Assembly (NCBI RefSeq): GCF_010119225.1
Contig: NZ_WNKF01000010.1
Coordinates: 124,001 to 188,000 of the forward strand
Reading direction: 5' to 3'
Origin: Cyclobacterium roseum
Lineage (GTDB): Bacteria; Bacteroidota; Bacteroidia; Cytophagales; Cyclobacteriaceae
DNA: 64,000 nucleotides
Shown here: piece by piece, positions 8,481 to 15,557 of the stretch
Layout: every line of letters starts with the position of its first letter
Position numbering within the stretch: the first letter of the stretch is position 1
Program-made: the position numbers and the translations under genes
The notes under the pieces: generated by a model
The model's input: the letters and a program-made list of their open reading frames with translations, nothing else
What the model was told of the DNA's origin: nothing
Databases searched by the model: none

Positions 8481-8512
8481 AACTTGTTCTTCGGAGCAAG
8501 TTTTTATTTTTT
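8481..8512 (+). terminator. Second copy of the tRNA terminator
   Basis: This is the same hairpin and T run as at 8363, 118 bp downstream, inside the second repeat copy. It would act as a back-up terminator. Confidence 0.8.
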
Positions 8513-8583
8513 ACGCGCGTTTTTGGGGCGAGAAGTTTATCCCGATGCCGACTCCAGGAGGCAATCGGGAAGCCCCAGCGGGA

Positions 8584-8760
8584 GGACAAGCCGTTAAGGA
8601 AATGTCCAGTGAACATTTTTAGGCTTGGGCCAGGGTGCAGGGTGGGTCTGTAATTACTTTAATCTTGTTCTTTGGGACACGTTTTTCTTTTTTAACCACG
8701 TATTGGTGGGCGAGAAGTTTATCCCGAAGCAGGGCTGGAACCGATTTAAATTAAATCTTG
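8584..8760. other. Intergenic region with a diverged third repeat copy
   Basis: No gene is seen. The stretch 8660-8735 (TCTTGTTCTTTGGGACACG, a T-rich run, then GCGAGAAGTTTATCCCGA) is a diverged copy of the 118-bp repeat, including a degraded terminator hairpin, so the amplification is older than the two exact copies. Confidence 0.5.
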
Positions 8761-8786
8761 ATTTTTGAAGCAGGATTGAATGGACC

Positions 8787-8821
8787 AAAAAAAAGCAGCT
8801 GCACAAAAATACAGCTGCTTT
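8787..8821 (-). terminator. Terminator of the aconitase gene
   Basis: On the minus strand, a perfect 10-bp stem AAAGCAGCTG/CAGCTGCTTT with a 10-nt loop is followed by a run of T. It lies about 20 nt past the acnA stop codon. Confidence 0.85.
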
Positions 8822-8841
8822 AACGAATTAGGCATGATTGC

Positions 8842-11622
8842 CTACGATTTCAGGAATTGTCTTAGGACATAATGAAGGATTCCTCCGTTTTTATAATATT
8901 CGACCTCAATGGCAGAGTCTAATCGGGCGATCACGTCAAAATTGACCACACTTCCATCGTCCTTTTTTGCTTTTGCATTCAGGACTTTTAAGGGACTCAG
9001 ACCGTCGGCGATACCTACAATAGAGATTTCTTCTTTACCCGTCAGGCCGAGGGATCCAGAGGACTCCCCTTTGGCAAACTGCATGGGCAATACTCCCATT
9101 CCAACGAGATTAGACCGATGTATTCTTTCGTAACTTTCGGCAATAACGCCCTTAATTCCCAACAGCGTCGTGCCTTTTGCTGCCCAGTCTCTGGAAGAAC
9201 CGCTGCCGTACTCTTTACCGGCCAGCACCAGCAACGGAACGTTGTCCTTTTGATATTGTTGGGAAGCATCGTATACGGTCATCTCTTCACCAGAAGGCAT
9301 GTGCAAGGTATGTCCGCCTTCTTTTGTAACAAGTTGATTTTTGATCCTTACGTTGGCAAAGGTACCCCTGACCATCACTTCGTCATTCCCTCTTCTGGAG
9401 CCATAAGAGTTAAACATGGTTTGCTCCACTCCTTTTCCTATCAGGTATTTACCAGCAGGTGAAGTCGGAGAAAAAGAACCCGCAGGGGAAATATGGTCCG
9501 TGGTAATGGAGTCTCCTAATTTGAGCAGTACCCTGCCCCCCAAAATATCATCGGCCTCATGAACTTCCTCCGAGATTCCTTGGAAAAAAGGAGCTTCCTT
9601 GATATAGGTGGATTTATCTGACCACTGGTACACTTTGTCTTTTGGTGCTTGAAGCGTTCTCCACTGTTCATTTCCCTCAAATATTTCCCCGTAATTCTTT
9701 TTGTAATCATTGGGAGACAGCACCCTATTTGACACTTCAAAGATTTCTTCGTTGGAAGGCCAAATATCTTTCAGGTAAACAGGTTCCAGGTTGGGGTCAT
9801 AACCCAACGGTTCGTTGTTCAAATCCACATCCACCCGACCGGCAAGGGCATAGGCCACAACCAGCATGGGGGACATCAGGTAATTCATTTTCACCTGAGG
9901 ATGAACCCTGGCTTCAAAATTCCGGTTTCCCGAGAGCACCGATGCAACGACCAGATCATTTTCTTCCACAGCTTTGGCAATATGAGCAGGCAAAGGGCCC
10001 GAATTCCCAATACAACTGGTGCAACCATAGCCTACCACATGAAATCGCAGGGCTTCCAGATCATCTAATAACTCCGAGTGTTCCAGGTAATCCGTGACTA
10101 CCTTGGAACCGGGAGCCAATGAAGTCTTTACCCACGGCTTCACATCCAGGCCTCTCTCCCGTGCTTTTCTGGCTACCAGGCCTGCGCCAATCATCACGCT
10201 GGGATTGGAAGTGTTGGTACAGGAAGTAATGGCAGCAATGACAACCGACCCATCATGGAGGGCAAATTTTTCGTTGTTCAATTCGACCACAACGGTCTTC
10301 AACCCATTTTTAACTTCCGTTTCGATTTCCACCTGCTTTTCTGCTGGCGATTCCGCACCTTCTACCGGCTGATTTCCGCCGCCTTCACCGAACCACCTTC
10401 CTACATCGCGTTTGTCTATAGGAATGTAATCTCTTCCATGTATTTCTTTTAACAAAGAGCCGAATTTATCTTTAAATTCTCTCACGAGGATTTTATCCTG
10501 TGGCCTTTTTGGTCCGGAGACGGTTGGCTCTACCGAGCTGAGATCAAGTTCCACCACTGTAGAATAATTGATATCATCTTCATTGGCACGCCAAAGCATA
10601 TTGGCCTTGGTGTAGTCTCTTACCAATTGAATCTGCTCTTCCGTTCGGTTAGTCCGGGACATATAGTCCAATGTTCGGTCATCTATCGGAAAATAAGTCA
10701 CCGTGCAACCAAATTCAGGAGACATGTTGGCAATGGTAGCGCGATCAGGAACGGATAAACCGTCTAGCCCCGGACCAAATACTTCCACAAATTTGCCGAC
10801 CACCCCTTGCTTTCTTAGCAATTCGGTAATGGTAAGCACCATGTCCGTGGCAGTAGTCCCTAAAGGAAGGGCACCGGTAAGCCGAAGTCCGACTACTTCC
10901 GGCATGATAAAATAAATGGGTTGGCCTAGAAGGGCGGCTTCGGCCTCAATTCCGCCTACTCCCCATCCGACTACCCCAATTCCGTTGACCATTGGCGTAT
11001 GTGAATCGGTTCCAACCAGTGTGTCTGGAAAAACATTCCCATCCCTGGAAATAACCCCCTGAGCGAGGTATTCCAGATTGACCTGGTGGCAAATGCCCAT
11101 CCCGGGAGGAACTACGGAAAAATTATTAAAAGATTTCTGAGCCCACTTTAAAAATTCATACCGCTCTCCGTTACGCTCGTACTCCACGTCAACGTTCCTT
11201 TTGTATGAATAATTGGTGCCGAAAAAATCCACCTGTACGGAGTGATCTACTACCAGATCTACCGGGATTAGTGGATTAATTTTTTCGGGGTCTTTCCCTT
11301 TTCTTACCGCCTCGGCCCTCAGGGAGGCAATATCTACGACTGCAGGTACCCCCGTAAAATCCTGCATCAACACCCGCGCCGGTTTGTAGGGGATATCCTT
11401 ATCAGAGACTTCCGGTTTCCAATTAAGCAGGGTTTCTATATTTTCTCTGGTGATGGCGAAATCATCAAAATTTCGCAAAGCATTTTCCAAAAGAATCCGG
11501 ATGGAAAAGGGTAATTTATTGATTGCGTATCCTTGATTCTGTAGGGCCTCCAGACTCCAATAAGTCAGATCCCCTTGAGAAGATTTTAATTTCTTTTTTA
11601 TTTGATACGGATCATAAGCCAT
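8842..11622 (-). CDS. acnA: Aconitate hydratase (AcnA type)
   Basis: The 926-residue enzyme interconverts citrate and isocitrate in the TCA cycle. Length and domain order match the AcnA/IRP1 class: N-terminal aconitase domains 1-3, a linker (about 420-445) and a C-terminal swivel domain. The 4Fe-4S ligands are visible as Cys468 in TSCTNTSN and Cys534 and Cys537 in GCTSCIGNSGP. The motifs VGTDSHTP (203-210) and GYGSGSSRDWAAKG (swivel domain, substrate binding) are present. The gene is monocistronic, with a promoter at 11688-11717 and a strong terminator downstream. Confidence 0.97.
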   Translation of the reverse strand: MAYDPYQIKKKLKSSQGDLTYWSLEALQNQGYAINKLPFSIRILLENALRNFDDFAITRENIETLLNWKPEVSDKDIPYKPARVLMQDFTGVPAVVDIASLRAEAVRKGKDPEKINPLIPVDLVVDHSVQVDFFGTNYSYKRNVDVEYERNGERYEFLKWAQKSFNNFSVVPPGMGICHQVNLEYLAQGVISRDGNVFPDTLVGTDSHTPMVNGIGVVGWGVGGIEAEAALLGQPIYFIMPEVVGLRLTGALPLGTTATDMVLTITELLRKQGVVGKFVEVFGPGLDGLSVPDRATIANMSPEFGCTVTYFPIDDRTLDYMSRTNRTEEQIQLVRDYTKANMLWRANEDDINYSTVVELDLSSVEPTVSGPKRPQDKILVREFKDKFGSLLKEIHGRDYIPIDKRDVGRWFGEGGGNQPVEGAESPAEKQVEIETEVKNGLKTVVVELNNEKFALHDGSVVIAAITSCTNTSNPSVMIGAGLVARKARERGLDVKPWVKTSLAPGSKVVTDYLEHSELLDDLEALRFHVVGYGCTSCIGNSGPLPAHIAKAVEENDLVVASVLSGNRNFEARVHPQVKMNYLMSPMLVVAYALAGRVDVDLNNEPLGYDPNLEPVYLKDIWPSNEEIFEVSNRVLSPNDYKKNYGEIFEGNEQWRTLQAPKDKVYQWSDKSTYIKEAPFFQGISEEVHEADDILGGRVLLKLGDSITTDHISPAGSFSPTSPAGKYLIGKGVEQTMFNSYGSRRGNDEVMVRGTFANVRIKNQLVTKEGGHTLHMPSGEEMTVYDASQQYQKDNVPLLVLAGKEYGSGSSRDWAAKGTTLLGIKGVIAESYERIHRSNLVGMGVLPMQFAKGESSGSLGLTGKEEISIVGIADGLSPLKVLNAKAKKDDGSVVNFDVIARLDSAIEVEYYKNGGILHYVLRQFLKS

Positions 11623-11687
11623 GAGTTGTGTTGGTTTAATGAAAAAAAGGATTTAAATGGTGTAATGGATTCGATTTTCCACTGCCT

Positions 11688-11717
11688 CTAATATACGTTT
11701 TTTTATCAAATTTCAAA
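11688..11717 (-). promoter_or_regulatory. Probable acnA promoter
   Basis: On the minus strand, TTTG, an 18-bp spacer and TATATTAG approximate the Bacteroidota promoter (TAnnTTTG with one mismatch). The predicted start leaves a leader of about 60 nt before the acnA ATG. Confidence 0.5.
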
Positions 11718-11755
11718 GGAAAACCGATACACTTCTAATTACTATTTTGACAGCT

Positions 11756-12730
11756 TTACTCGGGTTTATTTTGAGCTTTGTCTCTTTTCCGGAACGCCCC
11801 CCGAAACAGCCAATGGTACCGCATGGCTTCTAGCGTTTCGTTTAGACGGACCGTTCCGGTATCTAGATTCACCATGGTATTTTTGAGATAAGACGCAAAT
11901 TCCTCGTCATTAAGCAGCATTCCTACGGCATTATCGGTTTGATTCAGGTTTTCGCTAACTTCTTTGAAACTTTCAGCGGCACTATTTACTTCTTCACCAG
12001 TCGCTTCCAGCCCTTGAATGGTAGTTCTCAGACTTTCAAAAATAATCGTATCATTTACCAGCTCGTCAATAAGCCCTCCTTTTTGATTAAGGCCCGCGGA
12101 AAAAGTGGCAAGTTCTGAAGTCATTCGGGTACTGTTTGCTGCCGCTCGCTGCAAATTGCTCATCATCAACTTAAAATCTTTCACTAACATGCTATCGGTA
12201 AGAACGGCTCCTACGATTCCTTCTCCGTTGGCAATTTTTCCGGTTAACACCTTCAAATCTTCGGTAATGGATACCAAATTATTATTATTTACCTGTAAGG
12301 TCTCCATCATTCTGTCGGTGTCCAATGGCATGACCGCTGTCAGCCGGTCTCCTTCCTCAATAGCTGGCCCCTGCCCTGCTCCTCCATAAATAACGATGAT
12401 TTTATTTCCTATAAGACCATCGGAACTGATCGTCGCTTTGGAATTCTTCTTGATATAATCTACGGCTGAAGCCTCAATATTCATTTCAATTTCCACCTGA
12501 GATTCCCCAAAGAAATTGATTTTCTTAACGGTGCCGATTTTAACACCAGAAAACCAAACGTTATTCCCGGTTTGGAGTCCACCAACGTCATCAAAAACAG
12601 CAAACACCCGAATACTTTTCACAAAGGCTTTTTGCTGCGCTCCTAATGTGAGTATACCGGTAACCAAAATGATGATACCTATCAGCACAAAAATGCCAAC
12701 AGTAACTGATTTTTTATTGTCATTTCTCAT
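11756..12730 (-). CDS. mlaD: MlaD-like MCE-family lipid transport protein
   Basis: The 324-residue protein has a single N-terminal membrane anchor (about 9-31) and an MCE domain (about 38-117) containing the typical segments VWFSGVKIGTVKKI and GLIGNKIIVI. A long helical tail follows, longer than in E. coli MlaD. MCE proteins form hexameric rings that shuttle phospholipids across the periplasm. The gene overlaps the upstream ATPase by 4 nt and is the last gene of the mlaE-mlaF-mlaD set. MlaB and MlaC genes are absent nearby, as is common outside Proteobacteria. Confidence 0.9.
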   Translation of the reverse strand: MRNDNKKSVTVGIFVLIGIIILVTGILTLGAQQKAFVKSIRVFAVFDDVGGLQTGNNVWFSGVKIGTVKKINFFGESQVEIEMNIEASAVDYIKKNSKATISSDGLIGNKIIVIYGGAGQGPAIEEGDRLTAVMPLDTDRMMETLQVNNNNLVSITEDLKVLTGKIANGEGIVGAVLTDSMLVKDFKLMMSNLQRAAANSTRMTSELATFSAGLNQKGGLIDELVNDTIIFESLRTTIQGLEATGEEVNSAAESFKEVSENLNQTDNAVGMLLNDEEFASYLKNTMVNLDTGTVRLNETLEAMRYHWLFRGAFRKRDKAQNKPE

Positions 12731-13479
12731 TGCTTAATGAAATTATAGTCATAAAATGATTTAATTCTGCCGTCCTCGGCATTTTCGAATACTTCTTCAA
12801 ATTTTCCACTGGCACCAAAAGTACCATCCAATAAAACGGCCACGCGATCACCGGTTACTTTGGCACAGGTAAGATCATGAGTGATAATGATGGAAGTAGT
12901 CTTGTATTTTTCATTCACCTGATTGATCAAATTATTGATATCCATGCAAGTAATGGGATCCAAACCTGCGGTGGGCTCGTCATACAACATGATTTCGGGC
13001 TGAAGAATGAGTGTTCGGGCAATCCCAATTCTTTTGCGCTGTCCACCCGAAAGTTCAGAAGGCATTTGATTAATGGTTTGTAATAACCCCACACTGTCCA
13101 GAACCTCCTCCACCATTTTATCCTTTTCCCGTTTACTCAGGTTCTTTACATTTCGTACCAGGGGAAACTCCAGGTTTTCCCTGACCGTCATGCTATCGTA
13201 AAGGGCACTGGCCTGAAATGAAAAGCCGATTTTTAGCCGCAATTCATTGAGCTGCTTGGAATTCAGGTCTTTGACTTCCTGCCCTAACACCTTCACAGAT
13301 CCTTCATCCTGAGTCAGCAGTCCTACCATGATTTTTATCAAGACAGACTTACCACTACCTGATTTACCTAATACTACCAGGTTCTCACCTCGGAACAAAT
13401 CCAGATCCACTCCTCTGAGGACGTGCAGGTCATCAAATGATTTTACCAGGTTCCTTGCCTGTACTACCGATTCTATCAT
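12727..13479 (-). CDS. mlaF: MlaF-like ABC transporter ATP-binding protein
   Basis: The 250-residue ATPase has Walker A GKSGSGKSVLIK (about 38-49), signature LSGGQRKR (about 142-149), Walker B MLYDEPTAGLDP and the switch His in ITHD near 199. The signature with -GGQRKRIGIAR and Walker A with KSVLIK are typical of MlaF/Ttg2A. It energises the MlaE permease for phospholipid transport that maintains outer-membrane asymmetry. Spacing to mlaE is 1 nt and it overlaps mlaD by 4 nt. Confidence 0.92.
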   Translation of the reverse strand: MIESVVQARNLVKSFDDLHVLRGVDLDLFRGENLVVLGKSGSGKSVLIKIMVGLLTQDEGSVKVLGQEVKDLNSKQLNELRLKIGFSFQASALYDSMTVRENLEFPLVRNVKNLSKREKDKMVEEVLDSVGLLQTINQMPSELSGGQRKRIGIARTLILQPEIMLYDEPTAGLDPITCMDINNLINQVNEKYKTTSIIITHDLTCAKVTGDRVAVLLDGTFGASGKFEEVFENAEDGRIKSFYDYNFIKQ

Positions 13480-13480
13480 G

Positions 13481-14317
13481 TTACAGTTGTCTAAAGAAAT
13501 TAGTTACTTGCAAGGAGAGTAACTCCTCTATGAAAATTAAAAACATGGCCATTACCACAGCGGAATTGGCTGCCTTACCCACTCCTTCCGTACCTTTGGT
13601 GGAATTATACCCCTTATAACAACCAACGATTCCAATGGTAAACCCGAAAATAACCGACTTTACTAAAGAAGACGTGATATCCAGAAAAGATAAGGCATCA
13701 AATACCTGTACAAAAAACGTGCTTAAACTTGTCATTTCATTTGCATGAACATTAACAAAGGCTCCCAACAGGGCCACAAAATCCGTGTAAAGCACCAATA
13801 CGGGAATCATAAACGTACTGGCTAGAACTCGCGATACCACCAGAAATTTAAACGGATTGGTGGCGGACACTTCCATGGCATCAATTTGTTCTGTGACCTT
13901 CATGGATCCGATTTCTGCACCAATACTGGACCCCACCTTTCCGGCGGCAATCAGGGCAGTGACCAAGGGACCCATGGCCCGGATGACGGCAATGGAAATT
14001 AAGGCGGGTAGCCAGGAGGTGGCTCCAAATTCGGCCAGAGAGGGCCTGGATTGATTGGTAAATACTACTCCAACGATGAACCCCGTTAGGGAAATCAACG
14101 GCAGGGAATTGTAGCCTATTTGATAGCATTGCCTGATTACTTCCTTGAATTCGTAAGGGGGAAACCAAACTTCTTTGAAAAACCTTTTGACGAAAAGGTA
14201 AGCACTCTCCAGCCCCATAAAAAACCGATCGATACGCTTACTGATTACCTTGTCTTTTTTTGTGGACTCTCCCGACATGTTCTGAGGGTTTAATTTAGAA
14301 TTGCAATTTGACAACAA
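13481..14317 (-). CDS. mlaE: MlaE-like phospholipid ABC transporter permease
   Basis: The 278-residue permease contains the MlaE family core: ISLTGFIVGVVFTNQ, a long hydrophobic span, the cytoplasmic motif GKVGSSIGAEIGSMKVTEQIDAMEV and several further helices. An N-terminal extension of about 40 hydrophilic residues precedes the family core. It is followed after 1 nt by the ATPase gene. The gene upstream on the same strand ends 16 nt away, so mla may be cotranscribed with it. Confidence 0.93.
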   Translation of the reverse strand: MLSNCNSKLNPQNMSGESTKKDKVISKRIDRFFMGLESAYLFVKRFFKEVWFPPYEFKEVIRQCYQIGYNSLPLISLTGFIVGVVFTNQSRPSLAEFGATSWLPALISIAVIRAMGPLVTALIAAGKVGSSIGAEIGSMKVTEQIDAMEVSATNPFKFLVVSRVLASTFMIPVLVLYTDFVALLGAFVNVHANEMTSLSTFFVQVFDALSFLDITSSLVKSVIFGFTIGIVGCYKGYNSTKGTEGVGKAANSAVVMAMFLIFIEELLSLQVTNFFRQL

Positions 14318-14333
14318 AATTCAACCAATACTT

Positions 14334-15536
14334 CTAATTGGCCAAAAATTCCGCAATATTTTCATCTTTTAGCGGTTTTATCAAAAAACCACTTACCTGA
14401 TGGTAAGCTTTACTCTTTTGCAAGTCATCAGGATCCAGAGATGAGGTAAGCATTTTTACATCCATTTCGATTCCTTTTTCCTCCATCAACTTCAAAAAAT
14501 ACCAGCCATCCATCTCCGGCATATTGATGTCCAGCAAAAGCACATCTGCTCTATTTTCTTCCAACCAATCCAAGGCTTTGTATGGGTTTTCAAAGAACAC
14601 AAGCTTAAGCTCTTCGTTTACTTTGAGCAAGATCCTTTTGTTGATCATGTGTTGCACCTTATCATCATCTACAAATACGATCGTTTGCTCTTTCTGCTCC
14701 ACTTTTTTTGTGTTTCGGTCCTTTTCCATCAATAGTTTGTTCATGTTTTGAATCTCAGAATCCAGACGCTCGGCAGCTTCTTTTAACATCCCGAGGGCTT
14801 CACCCGATATTCCCTTTTCCCCTACCTGGATCAATCCTAGTATGTTGGTCAAATGTGACCTTATCGTATGAGAGTTCATAAACGAATACTCTCTGAGTTG
14901 CTCATTTTGCTGTTGCAGGGATTCAGATAATTTCCGGATCTGATCCAGTGAACGATGCACCTCCGAACGATCCAACACCATCACCAAGACCATTTTCTCC
15001 TTCTTCCTGTTACTAAATGGGATACCAAAAAGATCTACATACCTGGGTTCGTATAGCTTGTCGATCATGACAATGTTACTGAAAACACAATTTTCTCCCC
15101 CAAGTACCTTATTTCCGATTCTGCTGTTAAAAAATTGAAACTTAAAACTCTCAAATGGATCGGATCGTTCCTTAATCGCGTAGATGGCTTCGGCTACCTC
15201 ATTAGACATTTCCAATCTTCGGTTATCCAATGAAAAAACCCAAACACAATTCGGGAGTTTATTGAAAATCTGATGGGACATTCCCCCGTAATTCCCTATG
15301 TCCCTGGCATTAATTTGCTTATAAGTAAATGAAATGACAATCAATGCCACGCTGGAAATAAAACCATATAGCTGTAGGAAATGCCAGGCATTTTCCTGAA
15401 AGGAAATCCAATCCAAACCCTTGACCAGATACGGCGATACAAACAATGCCAATCCGCCAGTTAATCCAATTATCCAAACAGAATGAATGGTTGGTTTCAT
15501 CTTCAACATCAAAGCGCTAAAGGTAATCAATTTCAT
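14334..15536 (-). CDS. Membrane PAS-DHp protein with C-terminal receiver domain, no kinase ATPase domain
   Basis: The protein of about 400 residues has two membrane helices near the N terminus, a PAS-like domain (about 85-190), a coiled coil, a His-containing helix (YSFMNSHTIRSHLTNILGLI) resembling a histidine kinase phospho-acceptor region, and a C-terminal receiver domain with the acidic VDDDK start, the phospho-site Asp in LLLDINMPEMDGW and the conserved Lys in FLIKPL. The HATPase_c domain that should lie between the His region and the receiver is missing. It may relay phosphate from a separate kinase. I chose the ATG at 15536; a GTG at 15557 directly after the upstream stop is also possible. 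Confidence 0.75.
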   Translation of the reverse strand: MKLITFSALMLKMKPTIHSVWIIGLTGGLALFVSPYLVKGLDWISFQENAWHFLQLYGFISSVALIVISFTYKQINARDIGNYGGMSHQIFNKLPNCVWVFSLDNRRLEMSNEVAEAIYAIKERSDPFESFKFQFFNSRIGNKVLGGENCVFSNIVMIDKLYEPRYVDLFGIPFSNRKKEKMVLVMVLDRSEVHRSLDQIRKLSESLQQQNEQLREYSFMNSHTIRSHLTNILGLIQVGEKGISGEALGMLKEAAERLDSEIQNMNKLLMEKDRNTKKVEQKEQTIVFVDDDKVQHMINKRILLKVNEELKLVFFENPYKALDWLEENRADVLLLDINMPEMDGWYFLKLMEEKGIEMDVKMLTSSLDPDDLQKSKAYHQVSGFLIKPLKDENIAEFLAN

Positions 15537-15557
15537 CAAAAATCTAAAGTGAGACAC

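Larger units (their letters stand above)
8336..8583 (+). repeat. Tandem 118-bp repeat carrying the tRNA-Lys 3' end and a terminator
   Basis: Two exact 118-bp copies (8336-8453 and 8454-8571) are followed by the first 12 bases of a third. Each begins with the T-arm/acceptor end of tRNA-Lys (GCCCCAGCGGGATCA), continues through a terminator hairpin and ends with an imperfect TCCCGAT/ATCGGGA hairpin. The duplication therefore copied the tRNA tail and its terminator. Confidence 0.85.

Noticed and set aside
8275-8653. Two plus-strand ORFs (67 and 112 codons) through tRNA-Lys and the 118-bp repeats
   Set aside because: Their N termini are translated tRNA sequence and the rest is repeat DNA; they share no codon pattern with real genes.
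9118-10452. Long plus-strand ORFs inside acnA
   Set aside because: They are antisense shadows of a strongly conserved aconitase reading frame.
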